From: G963665005 sp963665005
Lineage (GTDB): Bacteria; Bacillota; Clostridia; Christensenellales; SZUA-584
DNA: 64,000 bases
Assembly: GCA_963665005.2 (NCBI GenBank)
Contig: CAXXTQ010000001.1
Span: 62,001 to 126,000 of the forward strand
Direction of reading: 5' to 3'
The number at the start of each line of letters is the position of its first letter. Within the stretch, counting starts at the first letter, position 1. The position numbers and the translations under genes were made by a program. Positions 8,388-17,758 of the stretch are shown here, piece by piece. The notes beneath the pieces are model-generated. The model had not been told where the DNA came from and made no database searches. It worked only from the letters and a program-made list of their open reading frames with translations.

Positions 8388-10064
8388 TTAAAACTCCTGC
8401 TCTTTTACAGGAAGGTATAAGTAGAATCTTGTAAAGCTGTCTTCCATTGTCTCAAAAGTCAGCCTTCCTTTATGATCTTTTACAATTCCATAGCTTATAT
8501 AAAGCCCAAGGCCGGTTCCGCTTGCCCTGTCTTTTGTTGTATAAAACGGATCAAATATTTTTTTCTGTATGCTTTTTTCAATTCCGGTACCATGGTCTTC
8601 TACGATAATTTGTACCCACTCTTTATTTTTCCTTTTAACTTTTTTACAAATCAAAATCAATTTTTTATCCGCATCCGCTCCTGGGTATTTAGAATTTAGA
8701 GAGTCGCGCGCATTTGTCAGCAAATTTAACAGCACTTGCTGAATCTGCTGGCTGCGGCACTCAATTCTCGGAAGGTTTTCCTCAATTTCGACTTGAATAT
8801 CTATTTGATCGTTACGTATAATTGTTTTTACCAGCGATAAAGTCTTGTCAATAATATCGGTAATTTTAACCATAGAAAAGCCCCGATGTTCCTGTCTTGA
8901 AAACTGAAGTAAATTTGTAACGATTTCTGATACACGTTCTGTCTCATGTATTATCTCTTGCGCATATTCTTTTATAGTGCTGTTTTCATCCGACTCATCA
9001 AATATCAGCTGTCCGTAGTTCATAATCCCGTTTACAGGATTGTTGATTTCATGCGCCACGCCGCCCGCCAGCGTTCCTATCGATTCTAATTTCTGCTGGT
9101 CTCTTAATCGAGCCTCGAAGCGCAGCTTTTTGCGATTCGCCTCTTCTAGTTCAATTTTCTTTTTCTTAAGTTGTTTTTTAGTATATAACGTGAAAATTAT
9201 AAGCATTATAAATATAACGGGCAATAATATAATCCCTACGTTTTGAAAAATCTCCATCGACGTCAATTTATTGCTTGTCAGAAAAGGAAACCATTTTGCA
9301 TATAATTCATTATATTTCCCGTTTACCGATACAATAGCCAAACCCTCATTTAGTTTTGCTAACAGCTCGCTGTTGCCTTCTTTAACAGCAAAGCAAAACT
9401 TTTGTTCGAAACCTTTCAGATTCGTTTTGACCCGCGTAATACCGTCGTCTCCAAGCTGTGTTACTGCCTCGACATTTTTTAAATTTAAATCTTCAATTAA
9501 CTGAACGCCTATTAAATTTTGCGCTAAAACAGCGTCATGCTTTCCCGAATTTAGCAGCTCGAATGCTTCCTTATACGTTTCAGTCAAAATCAGCTTATCG
9601 GTAAAATTCATGTTTACCGCATATTCATGCGCGTTATCATCTTGCATGACAATGATCTCTTTGCCAAAAAGGTCATCCTCAAAGAAAATAGTTTTATTGT
9701 TTTTATTAACAAAAATATTTCCATGCATTACTATATAAGGCACAGAAAAATCAAAAACTTCGTCTCTTTGTTCAGAATAACCGACAAGCGGCAAAACATC
9801 AAGCTCTCCGGTTTCCAGCTCATATTTAATTGTACTCCAGTCGTCAATTTTAAAAGCTATCTGAATGCCGACCTCTTGGGCTACAGCTTTTAACAAGTCT
9901 ACCGAAAAGCCATCCGCCTCGCCCTCGCTTGTTACTGAAAAGGGAGGATAATCATATTCTGTAGCGCTTTGATATTTTTCATTGTCATCTGCCGCGCAGC
10001 ATATATTCAATGGTATAAAGATAACCAAAGCTGCTACAATAATAGAAATAATTTTTTTAGGCAT
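8388..10064 (-). CDS. Sensor histidine kinase with periplasmic-binding-protein-type sensor
   Basis: The 558-residue protein starts with a signal peptide and a solute-binding (SBP_bac_3 type) domain at about residues 30-255 (YPPFSVTSEGEADGFSVDLLKAVA is a classic start for amino-acid-type binding proteins). One membrane helix follows at about 274-293, then a short coiled linker, HisKA with phospho-acceptor His338 in GGVAHEINNP, and HATPase (LNLLTNARDS, VEDHGTGI, FDPFYTTK, GTGLGLYIS). It probably binds a small extracellular ligand. It is the last gene of an operon with a PAS kinase and an HD-GYP regulator, and its kinase core is nearly the same as that of the neighbour. Confidence 0.93.
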   Translation of the reverse strand: MPKKIISIIVAALVIFIPLNICCAADDNEKYQSATEYDYPPFSVTSEGEADGFSVDLLKAVAQEVGIQIAFKIDDWSTIKYELETGELDVLPLVGYSEQRDEVFDFSVPYIVMHGNIFVNKNNKTIFFEDDLFGKEIIVMQDDNAHEYAVNMNFTDKLILTETYKEAFELLNSGKHDAVLAQNLIGVQLIEDLNLKNVEAVTQLGDDGITRVKTNLKGFEQKFCFAVKEGNSELLAKLNEGLAIVSVNGKYNELYAKWFPFLTSNKLTSMEIFQNVGIILLPVIFIMLIIFTLYTKKQLKKKKIELEEANRKKLRFEARLRDQQKLESIGTLAGGVAHEINNPVNGIMNYGQLIFDESDENSTIKEYAQEIIHETERVSEIVTNLLQFSRQEHRGFSMVKITDIIDKTLSLVKTIIRNDQIDIQVEIEENLPRIECRSQQIQQVLLNLLTNARDSLNSKYPGADADKKLILICKKVKRKNKEWVQIIVEDHGTGIEKSIQKKIFDPFYTTKDRASGTGLGLYISYGIVKDHKGRLTFETMEDSFTRFYLYLPVKEQEF

Positions 10065-10117
10065 GCCCCTCCCCCCTATCTAATTACATGCATCTATTAA
10101 TAAATTGGAGACGTTTT

Positions 10118-12745
10118 CTATTCTTCTGTTCCCTCTATATGCCAGCCGTTATCTATCGGCAAATCTAAATAGAATTTTGTGTACTCTCCTTCTTTTGTTT
10201 TAAAAGTAAGCTCTCCGTGATGATCCTTTATAATACCGTAGCTTATGGCCAGCCCAAGGCCCGTTCCTTTATCTCTTTCCTTTGTAGTATAAAATGGATC
10301 AAATATTTTTTGCTGAATGTCCTCCGGTATACCGTTACCATGGTCCTCGACTATAATTCTTATCCAGCCCTTTTTGTATTTGACTATTTTTTTACAGCTG
10401 AGTATAAGCTTTTTATCTTCATGATACCCTTCATATTTCTGATTCAGGGCGTCTCGCGCGTTTGTCAATAAGTTCATCAAAACCTGCTGTATCTGTTGGC
10501 TTCGGCAATTTATTTTTGATAAATTACGGGGTATATTTACCTCAAAATCAATTTGATCAAGCTTGATTATGGTGTTTACAAGAGATAAGGTTTGATTGAT
10601 GATATCTTCAACGTTCGCTTTGGAATATTGCTGTTTCTCCCGCCTCGAAAATTGCAGCAGATTTTTAACTATCTCTGCGACTCGATTTGTTTCGTGCAAT
10701 ATCTCCTTGGCATATCCGGAAGCTTCACCTTTCTCATCCACCAAATCTAAAATAAGCTGGCTGTAATTCATTATGCCGTTAATAGGGTTGTTTATCTCGT
10801 GAGCAACACCGCCCGCAAGCGTGCCTATCGCCTCTAGTTTCTGCTGGTCTCGCAGGCGCGCCTCCATCATTGCATTATTTTCTTCCAGCTCTTTTCGCAC
10901 TGTTATATCTTGTATAGTTGTAATAGAGTACATCGGCTCACTATTTGAATCTCTCAGCAAACTTGCTGTAAGAATTATGTTTATTACTCTGCCGTCTTTT
11001 CGTATATATTTTTTGTCAAAATTTAAATCATCAATTTTCCCGCTGATTAATTTTTCCCATCCGTCTTTGCTTTTTTTAATATCATCAGGGTGCGTAAAAT
11101 CTAAAAAGGTAAGCTTTTTTATTTCTTTTAAGCTGTATCCTAAAATCTCACAATATTTTTTATTGGCATTTATAATTCTGCCGTCTAACGAAATATTGCT
11201 TATTCCCAATGCAGCCTGGTCAAATATAGAGCGGTATCTCTCTTCACTCTCTGCCAATGATTTTTGCGATTTTCTTAAATCGGTTATGTTTTGTGAAACA
11301 ACCTCTATGCCCAAAAGCTCATCTTCAGAATTGTATATGCAAGTGTATACACTTCTATACCATGATTTTCCATTTTTATCTTTTACCTCATCCTCATATG
11401 TTTCGAGCTTGCGAGTTTTCATCACTTTTTTAATACGCCGCATATACTCTTTTGAATCTTTTGCAGAAAAAAACTGTTTCAAATTCTTGCCTGCAAAATC
11501 TTCAGGAATACCGCCCATTATTTGCGCCGCAACTTTGTTATACCAAATTATAGTGCCGTCCGGTTTATAATACCCTATCTCTAAACCCGCGTTATCAAAT
11601 AATGCTCTGTATTCATTTTCCGTCTCTACTCTTTTTCTTTCAAGCATTTTTCTGTCTGTTATATCTTTCGCAAACCCTAAAAAACGCTTTTCATTTAATT
11701 TTACGGCTCTTACATTCCAATCTCTTATTTGACCTGTTTTTGTTATATATTTTGAATCTATCTCTGAAAACCCTTTCGCTTTGACAGATTGAAAACTCTT
11801 CAATGCATTCTCATGGTCCTCAATCACAGAAATTTGCCTTATGTCAAAATTGCACAATTCTTTTTCAGTATAACCCGTCATGTCGCATGCTTCTTTATTA
11901 ACTTCTAGATATTTGCCGTTTTCGTCCGCGAGAAATATACCTAGCGGCGCTTTATCAATATACTTTTTAAATTTGTTTCTGCTTTCTTTTAGCTGCTCCT
12001 GAGTCTGCATAATCTTTGTAACATCATTGTATACGGTTACAATTTCATTTGCTGATAATTTAAAGATATCGTTTTCGAACCACCTATGTTCACCGGGATA
12101 TAATTTAGCCGGAAATTTTTTAGAAACACCCGTTTCCCAAACTTCTCTGAAAACTTTGATTATTCCAAACTCATCAACTTTAGGCCTTAATTCATATACG
12201 CTTTTTCCTATTACCTGCTCTTTGGCCTTTGCTTCCATCTTTAAGCTTGCGCTGTTAATATCCTTAACAATGTAATCACGGCTTGTTTTGCCGTCATTAA
12301 TAACTTCATAAATTATAGCTCCGCTTTGCATATTTTCAAATAAAGATTTAAAATTTATTACCTGCTGCTTTTCTTTTTCTGATTTTAAAGTGATATCGCT
12401 GAATAATGTTATGAAATAATTTTTCTCTGGCGAATATGCCAATATTCTGTAATATCTTTTTAAAGGGCCTGAATATTGTTCAAACTCACGGGAACTTTTA
12501 TCCAGCGCGATGCCGCCATACATTCCGATCCAATTTAAACTGTCTTTTTCAATACCGGGAATAACCTCCGTAACTCTTTTTCCTATAATTCCCGCCGCTT
12601 TAAGCCCTGTATATTTTTCAAAAGAAGAATTTACATCAATAAATTCATAATCACATGGTTTTCCTTGCTCGTTCAAAATTATTTTATGATAAGCATAGCC
12701 TATAGGGCTTTTCTCAATTATCTCTCTAAAATCTTTTTCGTTCAT
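10118..12745 (-). CDS. Multi-PAS cytoplasmic histidine kinase
   Basis: An 875-residue kinase with no membrane helix. Four to five PAS-type domains are stacked before the kinase core (repeated patterns such as YEFIDVNSSFEKYTGL, YLEVNKEACDMTGYTE, IIWYNKVAAQIMGG and IINANKKYCEILGYS, each followed by a PAC-like ITDRK or IQDITVRK). HisKA holds the acceptor His649 in GGVAHEINNP, and HATPase follows with VEDHGNGI, FDPFYTTKERDKGTGLGL. It should sense an internal signal such as redox state or a bound cofactor. It lies between the response-regulator gene and the second kinase. Confidence 0.93.
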   Translation of the reverse strand: MNEKDFREIIEKSPIGYAYHKIILNEQGKPCDYEFIDVNSSFEKYTGLKAAGIIGKRVTEVIPGIEKDSLNWIGMYGGIALDKSSREFEQYSGPLKRYYRILAYSPEKNYFITLFSDITLKSEKEKQQVINFKSLFENMQSGAIIYEVINDGKTSRDYIVKDINSASLKMEAKAKEQVIGKSVYELRPKVDEFGIIKVFREVWETGVSKKFPAKLYPGEHRWFENDIFKLSANEIVTVYNDVTKIMQTQEQLKESRNKFKKYIDKAPLGIFLADENGKYLEVNKEACDMTGYTEKELCNFDIRQISVIEDHENALKSFQSVKAKGFSEIDSKYITKTGQIRDWNVRAVKLNEKRFLGFAKDITDRKMLERKRVETENEYRALFDNAGLEIGYYKPDGTIIWYNKVAAQIMGGIPEDFAGKNLKQFFSAKDSKEYMRRIKKVMKTRKLETYEDEVKDKNGKSWYRSVYTCIYNSEDELLGIEVVSQNITDLRKSQKSLAESEERYRSIFDQAALGISNISLDGRIINANKKYCEILGYSLKEIKKLTFLDFTHPDDIKKSKDGWEKLISGKIDDLNFDKKYIRKDGRVINIILTASLLRDSNSEPMYSITTIQDITVRKELEENNAMMEARLRDQQKLEAIGTLAGGVAHEINNPINGIMNYSQLILDLVDEKGEASGYAKEILHETNRVAEIVKNLLQFSRREKQQYSKANVEDIINQTLSLVNTIIKLDQIDFEVNIPRNLSKINCRSQQIQQVLMNLLTNARDALNQKYEGYHEDKKLILSCKKIVKYKKGWIRIIVEDHGNGIPEDIQQKIFDPFYTTKERDKGTGLGLAISYGIIKDHHGELTFKTKEGEYTKFYLDLPIDNGWHIEGTEE

Positions 12746-12788
12746 CTGTACCTACTTTCTTTGGCTTAATGCCATAAACGGCAGTTTA

Positions 12789-13847
12789 TCAAAGATGCAG
12801 TTCTATTTCTTTTACTTCTTCCGAAAATTCATACTTATCATTTCGAAATAAATCAAGCGCAGCGGCGGCCACTTGTTCATCGTAAAGAATACCGCTGTTG
12901 TTTTCTATTTCTTCCAGCGCTACATCCAGGCCAAGCCCGGGCCGGTACGGACGATGAGAACTCATCGCTTCGATAACATCTGCAACAGCCATGATCTTAG
13001 ACTCTATTTTCATCTCGCTGCCCGTAAGGCCTTGCGGATATCCGCTGCCGTTAATTCTTTCATGGTGCTGGTAAACAACATCCTCTATCGGCCACGGCAG
13101 TTTTACCTTTTTTAATATATCGTATCCAAAGGCAACATGCGTTTTAATTACCGCAAATTCTACCTCGGTCAGCTTTCCCGGTTTAGCGAGTATTTCTGCG
13201 GGAACGGACATCTTACCGATATCATGCAGATATCCGGTTACATAAAGGCATTCTATCTGTGCCTTAGAAAGATTCATTTTTTCTGCTATGGCGGCAGCCA
13301 GATTGCCCACCTTTCTTTCATGTCCGGCAGTATACGGATCTCTCAGCTCTACAACAGAAGCAATTGTCGAAATCGTCGCCTGCATGGCATTTTGCAAAGC
13401 CAGCGTCCTTGCTTTAACAAGCCTCTCTAAATTTTCGCGGTAAGCTTTGTTCTCTTCTTCTAATCTTTTTTTGTTATCTTTAAGCTTTTTATGTTCTATT
13501 GCATAATTAACAGTCTTTATGAGCATATCTTTGCTGACAGGTTTTGTGATATAATCGGTTGCACCGCTTTTGACCGCTTGGGTTGCTGTATCTACGGTCG
13601 GCTCTCCTGTCATTACGATAATCGGAATATCCGGCTTTTTATCTTTTATCATCTTAAGCAATTCAATGCCTGTAATACGCGACATTATAATATCGGTAAT
13701 TATCAAATCCGGTTCGTTTTCTTCAATTTTTTTCATCGCCGAATCAACATTTTCAGCAGTAACAACGTCATAACCTTCTCTTGTTAAAAAAGCTTCAAAT
13801 GTTTTTCTTATGCTGTTTTCATCGTCAACGACCAAAATCTTTGACAT
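12789..13847 (-). CDS. Response regulator with HD-GYP output domain
   Basis: The 352-residue protein has an N-terminal receiver domain (acidic pocket DDE at 8-10, phospho-acceptor Asp52 in LIITDIIM, conserved Lys in YITKPVS), a short coiled coil at about 120-150 and a C-terminal HD-GYP domain: HDIGKMSVPAEIL, HHERINGSGYPQGL. Such domains degrade cyclic di-GMP, so the two kinases downstream probably control second-messenger turnover rather than transcription. It is the first gene of the operon, with a GGGGAG ribosome site. Confidence 0.93.
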   Translation of the reverse strand: MSKILVVDDENSIRKTFEAFLTREGYDVVTAENVDSAMKKIEENEPDLIITDIIMSRITGIELLKMIKDKKPDIPIIVMTGEPTVDTATQAVKSGATDYITKPVSKDMLIKTVNYAIEHKKLKDNKKRLEEENKAYRENLERLVKARTLALQNAMQATISTIASVVELRDPYTAGHERKVGNLAAAIAEKMNLSKAQIECLYVTGYLHDIGKMSVPAEILAKPGKLTEVEFAVIKTHVAFGYDILKKVKLPWPIEDVVYQHHERINGSGYPQGLTGSEMKIESKIMAVADVIEAMSSHRPYRPGLGLDVALEEIENNSGILYDEQVAAAALDLFRNDKYEFSEEVKEIELHL

Positions 13848-14357
13848 TTCATTCTCCCCTTATAAGAATATAAGTCTCGTTATAACAGCCAGACGTTAAA
13901 TTTTTTAAAACTTTATAAAGTAAAAGTATGCATCATATTATTAATAAACCTTTCAATAAAAATCAAACCAGAGATTTTAAAAACCTTATATAAAATGATA
14001 CTTCAACAGAGAAATTATGTTGTTATAAATATTTATTTTTACCATACCAATCTTGTCATTACATATCTTAAAAATATTTACAATTATTTAGATTTAGTTT
14101 AATGAGCGGTAAATATACAGCAATATTCTTTAATATTATATACTATTATTATTATTATTTCAAATTTTAACAATTTTATGTTTTTTTAAAACATATACAG
14201 AATAAAAAAATATGCCAAAAAAAATTATCGCTATGTTCAGAGCTTTCAAATGATTTGACATGTTTTTTGCTGAACATGCGTCTGCTTTAGAGGCATACCT
14301 TAAAAATATTTATTTATTGCTTATTTTAAATTCTAGTTTTAATGGCCGCTGCATTCA
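13848..14357 (-). other. AT-rich intergenic region without a gene
   Basis: About 510 bases, strongly AT-rich, between the HD-GYP regulator and the NifX-type gene. It must hold the promoter of the regulator operon (reading left) and the 3' end of the NifX/MinD transcript, but no convincing promoter pair or hairpin terminator stands out. A short ATT repeat lies at about 14143-14160. No open frame of credible composition was found. Confidence 0.5.
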
Positions 14358-14699
14358 TTAGAATGACCCGTGTTCAGAGCATACCGCCGCCGTAGATTCT
14401 AAATCGCCGCTTAAATATTTTTCTATAGTCTCGTCGCATCCTCCGCCCGCGCCGACTATAACTTCAATATTCTGCTCGGCAAAAAGGTCTACCGCTCTTT
14501 GTCCCATGCCCCCTGCGATTACCACATCAACATCCGCCTGCTTTAAAAAAACCGGCAGAAATCCCGGCTTATGGCCCGGATTCGCAACAAACTCTTTTTT
14601 CACCACTTTCTTTTTTTCAACATCGTAAATGATAAACCCCTCACAATGCCCGAAGTGATCGCACACAACGTTGCTTTGCGCTGCAACTGCTACTTTCAT
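14358..14699 (-). CDS. NifX/NifB-like (dinitrogenase Fe-Mo cofactor biosynthesis fold) protein
   Basis: A 113-residue single-domain protein of the NifB/NifX/VnfX fold: MKVAVAAQSNVVCDHFGHCEGF at the start, ADVDVVIAGGMGQRAVDLF in the middle, and a C-terminal GGGCDETIEKYL. Related small proteins carry Fe-S or metallocluster precursors, but in Clostridia many are found without nitrogenase, next to Mrp/MinD ATPases as here. The Cys/His residues of CDHFGHC may bind metal. It overlaps the upstream ATPase stop by one base (TAATG). It is the last gene of a five-gene operon. Confidence 0.88.
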   Translation of the reverse strand: MKVAVAAQSNVVCDHFGHCEGFIIYDVEKKKVVKKEFVANPGHKPGFLPVFLKQADVDVVIAGGMGQRAVDLFAEQNIEVIVGAGGGCDETIEKYLSGDLESTAAVCSEHGSF

Positions 14700-15586
14700 T
14701 AATATTCCTCCACGATTTCTGAATTTCTCTGATTGATTTCATCTATATATTTTTTTATTTTTTCCCACATCTGCCTCACGGCTTCATTCGCCGGGCTATC
14801 ATTATAGCTGGTAATCGGCCTAAGCTCGTTTACTGATTTCATTACGCTGATGTCATACGGCACAAAACCTACAACATCTATGTTTTTCTCACGGCAGTAT
14901 TTTTCTATATCGTTTGACACTTCAATATTGATATCATGCTTATTTATACACGCGATAGTAAGCATTCCAAAATGTTCGCAAAGCTCTGCGACACGTTTGA
15001 AATCTTCAAAGCCGGATAATGTTGGCTCGGTTACTAAAAGCACCATATCGCTCGCCGTAATCGACGAAATAACAGGACATCCGATTCCTGGCGAACCGTC
15101 AATTATTATAAGCGAGTCCGAATCACAAAGTTTTCTTGCGTTTTTTCTTAAAAGCGTAACGAGTTTGCCCGACCCGTCCGCACCTATCTCCATTTGCGCT
15201 CTCGAGATAAATCCGTTATCAAGCTGCGTTAGATATGCATCCGCGGCTTTTTCGTCCCGCATGTCGATAGCATTTTCGGGGCACACCAAAGTGCAGGCAG
15301 CGCACCCTTCGCACTTGAACGGGTTTACTTTTCCGTCCTTTATAGCGTCAAACTTGCATACCTCTTCGCAGGCTTTACAGTTTGTGCAGAATTTTTCGTT
15401 TATTACCGCTTTTTTAAGCGCGTAAAAATATGATTTTCTTATATCCCTGCCGTTAAAATAAAGGTATAGGTTAGAAGCGTCCACATCGCAGTCGGCTAAA
15501 TTTACTTCTTCATTAAGCGCCGAGATCGCCATAGCCATAGTTGTTTTTCCCGTGCCGCCTTTTCCGCTTATTACTGTCAGTTCCAT
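14699..15586 (-). CDS. MinD/Mrp-type ATPase with inserted 2[4Fe-4S] ferredoxin domain
   Basis: The 295-residue protein is a deviant-Walker P-loop ATPase (SGKGGTGKTTMA) with a ferredoxin module inserted at about residues 60-115: CTNCKACEEVC and CEGCAACTLVCPENA give two four-cysteine clusters. DGSPGIGCPV (Walker B region) and TEPTLSGFEDFKRV follow. This is the family found beside NifX-like proteins; the proposed role is ATP-dependent Fe-S or metallocluster handling, not experimentally settled. A homologous gene lies directly upstream with one base between the stop and this start. Confidence 0.92.
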   Translation of the reverse strand: MELTVISGKGGTGKTTMAMAISALNEEVNLADCDVDASNLYLYFNGRDIRKSYFYALKKAVINEKFCTNCKACEEVCKFDAIKDGKVNPFKCEGCAACTLVCPENAIDMRDEKAADAYLTQLDNGFISRAQMEIGADGSGKLVTLLRKNARKLCDSDSLIIIDGSPGIGCPVISSITASDMVLLVTEPTLSGFEDFKRVAELCEHFGMLTIACINKHDINIEVSNDIEKYCREKNIDVVGFVPYDISVMKSVNELRPITSYNDSPANEAVRQMWEKIKKYIDEINQRNSEIVEEY

Positions 15587-15587
15587 A

Positions 15588-16427
15588 TTAGAGCACCTCC
15601 GTTATTTTAGAGGCGACCGTCTCAAACGCCCTTTTATATTCGGGCAGATCTATAAGCATTTTGCCCTTGGAATACGCCTCGGCAGCCTGTCTGGTATCTT
15701 TTATCACGCCTATCAAAAGCACATTTTCAGACATGCAGTAATCCAAAATAAGATTATCCTCTTCATTGTGTTTATTAATAAGCACGCCGAACGGTATATT
15801 TCTTGACTTTACGAGCGAAACGGCAAGCTTTAGGTCATGCAGCCCGAAAACTGAAGGCTCTGTAACTAGCAAAGCTTTGTCCGCGTATTCTATAGTATTT
15901 ACAACATTGCACGACGTTCCCGGAGGGCAGTCAAGTATGTTACTGCCTTGCGGTAAATTTTGCAGAAGCTCTTTTATGACAGGCACTCCCATATGTTCAC
16001 CGATATCGAGCAAACCGCGCCGCACGGCAATACCGCCTTTTTGCCCCTGTTCGATTCTGCCTATCTTTCTTTTTTTATAGCTGACGGCCCCTTCAGGGCA
16101 GACAATTTCGCACGCGCCGCAAGCATGGCACAGCTTATCGAAAAGCATAACGTTCTTTTTTGTGGTAACAAGCGCGTTAAACTGGCAGATATCCGAGCAT
16201 TTTTTACACAGCGTGCATTTTTCCGTATCGATTACAGGGCAGTCTACCATAACTTCGCTGCCCGTAACGTTATCAGGTTTTAAAAAAATAAATCCGTTTG
16301 GTTCTTCAACATCACAGTCTATATAGTTATGCCCCATTATAAGCGAGAGATTCGTGGCGACGGTAGTCTTGCCCGTGCCGCCTTTTCCGCTTAATATACA
16401 TAAATTAGAACCTTTGCCCTTCGTCAT
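15588..16427 (-). CDS. MinD/Mrp-type ATPase with inserted 2[4Fe-4S] ferredoxin domain (second copy)
   Basis: A 279-residue paralogue of the next gene: Walker A SGKGGTGKTTVA, CTLCKKCSDIC and CHACGACEIVCPEGA cluster motifs, DCPPGTSCNV, and TEPSVFGLHDLKLA. The pair probably forms a heterodimer, as expected for deviant-Walker ATPases in tandem. Its ATG overlaps the TGA of the upstream NifX-like gene in an ATGA arrangement. Confidence 0.92.
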   Translation of the reverse strand: MTKGKGSNLCILSGKGGTGKTTVATNLSLIMGHNYIDCDVEEPNGFIFLKPDNVTGSEVMVDCPVIDTEKCTLCKKCSDICQFNALVTTKKNVMLFDKLCHACGACEIVCPEGAVSYKKRKIGRIEQGQKGGIAVRRGLLDIGEHMGVPVIKELLQNLPQGSNILDCPPGTSCNVVNTIEYADKALLVTEPSVFGLHDLKLAVSLVKSRNIPFGVLINKHNEEDNLILDYCMSENVLLIGVIKDTRQAAEAYSKGKMLIDLPEYKRAFETVASKITEVL

Positions 16428-16795
16428 CTTAATCTGCCCATCCCCGCATGAGCTGGCCCCGCTTCGTTAATCAGCTCCAGTTTGGATTCAGCAAATAGCT
16501 GTATAGCGTTTTCTATTGTTGTATTTCCGCATCTGTACACACGGATATCCGAATTAGAGAAAACATTAAAAGCGTTCGGCCCCATATTTCCTGTTATCAC
16601 AGCATCTACATCCTGGTTTATCATTTCCTGCGCCGCCGCCGTTCCTGCGCCGCCGCTTGCCGATTTCGCTGCGTTATCAATAAATTCGTTTGAGCCTGTC
16701 TGCATATCATGAATAACAAAAAAGCTGCACCTTCCAAAGCGCGGGTCGAGCGTACTTGTCATATTGCTTCCTGTGGAAGAAATTCCAATCTTCAT
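16424..16795 (-). CDS. NifX/NifB-like protein (second copy)
   Basis: A 123-residue protein of the same fold as the one at 14358: KIGISSTGSNMTSTLDPRFGRCSFFVIHD at the start (given here only as landmarks), a Gly/Ala-rich SASGGAGTAAAQ loop, and DAVITGNMGPNAFNVF. It has only one cysteine in the first segment, unlike the CDHFGHC of the other copy, so the two may not bind the same ligand. The C-terminus ends in a HAGMGRLR tail. GGAGG precedes the start. Confidence 0.88.
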   Translation of the reverse strand: MKIGISSTGSNMTSTLDPRFGRCSFFVIHDMQTGSNEFIDNAAKSASGGAGTAAAQEMINQDVDAVITGNMGPNAFNVFSNSDIRVYRCGNTTIENAIQLFAESKLELINEAGPAHAGMGRLR

Positions 16796-16808
16796 GTTTT
16801 AATACCTC

Positions 16809-17645
16809 CTATTTTTTCTTGGTTTTTACTGATTCAATAATTGAGTTTGTAATATTTGAAACTATATTTAAAATATCTTTGTCTTCTATTTGTATTCCTT
16901 CGTCAGATATATTAGCTATATCGACCGTCATAGGCAGCTCGCCCAAGAAATTTATTCCGAGTTTATGATATAACTCGTCGGTACTGTCGCTTTTAAAGAT
17001 TTTTATCTTTTTGCTGCAGTCGGGGCATTTGATATAACTCATATTCTGCACAATACCAATAAGTTTAATTTTTAATTCTTTTACCATATTAATTGCTTTT
17101 GCCACAATCATAGATACCATATCCTGCGGAACGCTTACAATAAGAATGCCGTTTATAGGAATAGACTGCATAACCGTAAGCGCAACGTCTCCCGTTCCCG
17201 GCGGCATATCTATAATAAGGTAATCTAAATCTCCCCAGAAAACTTCTTCCCAAAATTGTTTGATTACGTTTGATATTATCGGCCCTCGCCAAATTACAGG
17301 CTTTTGTTCATCATCGATGAGCAGATTCAAAGACATAACGCTTATACCGCTTTTCGATTGCACGGGCAGCAGCCCAAGTTCATTTTGTCCGACCGATCTG
17401 TCTTTTATTCCAAGGAGCCTCGGAATACTCGGCCCTGTGATGTCGGCATCCATTATACCGACCTTATATCCTTTTTCTTTTAAATCTTTGGCTACAAGCG
17501 CAGATATGGTCGATTTTCCGACTCCTCCCTTGCCGCTCATAACGCCTATTACTCTTTTGATAGAGTTATACGGATTATTTTTTATCATGCAATCTTCCTT
17601 AGAATCACATTCGCCCTCTGACGGGCAGTTTTTGCAGTCAGCCAT
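16809..17645 (-). CDS. Mrp/Nbp35-type Fe-S carrier ATPase
   Basis: The 278-residue ATPase begins with a cysteine cluster (CKNCPSEGECDSKEDC) like the Nbp35 N-terminus, then Walker A SGKGGVGKSTISA, LIIDMPPGTGD and the CPDC motif (IKCPDCSKK) that holds a bridging cluster at the dimer face in Mrp proteins. It lacks the N-terminal DUF59 domain of many bacterial Mrp proteins; a DUF59 domain is instead fused to IscU at 36864. It is the first gene of the NifX/MinD operon, with AAGGAG before the ATG and a strong promoter upstream. Confidence 0.93.
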   Translation of the reverse strand: MADCKNCPSEGECDSKEDCMIKNNPYNSIKRVIGVMSGKGGVGKSTISALVAKDLKEKGYKVGIMDADITGPSIPRLLGIKDRSVGQNELGLLPVQSKSGISVMSLNLLIDDEQKPVIWRGPIISNVIKQFWEEVFWGDLDYLIIDMPPGTGDVALTVMQSIPINGILIVSVPQDMVSMIVAKAINMVKELKIKLIGIVQNMSYIKCPDCSKKIKIFKSDSTDELYHKLGINFLGELPMTVDIANISDEGIQIEDKDILNIVSNITNSIIESVKTKKK

Positions 17646-17659
17646 GTAGCTCTCCTTCC

Positions 17660-17673
17660 GTTTTGGGTATATG
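17660..17673 (-). promoter_or_regulatory. Shared TATACCC-type operator candidate before mrp
   Basis: On the minus strand this is CATATACCCAAAAC, in the 5' leader of the mrp operon. The same 14 bases occur at 20024-20037 in the promoter of the DUF5320-DUF134 unit, and a full palindrome GGGTATATACCC is found at 20057-20068. The DUF134 protein is a helix-turn-helix candidate to bind them. Confidence 0.5.
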
Positions 17674-17681
17674 CCTGTTTA

Positions 17682-17710
17682 ATTTTAATACTGTTTTTTA
17701 TCCATGTCAA
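17682..17710 (-). promoter_or_regulatory. Predicted promoter of the mrp-NifX-MinD operon
   Basis: TTGACA (17705-17710) and TAAAAT (17682-17687) on the minus strand are separated by exactly 17 bases. The candidate operator lies just downstream in the leader. Confidence 0.72.
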
Positions 17711-17730
17711 CCATGTAATCAAATATTTTA

Positions 17731-17758
17731 TTGACATATACATAAAATAAGATAAACT
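17731..17758 (+). promoter_or_regulatory. Possible promoter toward the flavin reductase
   Basis: TTGACA at 17731 and TAAACT at 17753 with 16 bases between them, divergent from the mrp promoter. The -35 overlaps GACATATACATAAAA, which resembles the TATACCC site. The 17646-17949 gap holds nothing else that I recognise. Confidence 0.35.

Noticed and set aside
14143..14160. ATT trinucleotide run as a phase-variable element
   Set aside because: It is short and not within a gene or at a promoter that I can identify.
14358..17645. A nitrogen-fixation island
   Set aside because: NifX-like and MinD-like genes occur widely without nitrogenase, and no nifHDK, nifB or nifE genes are in the window.
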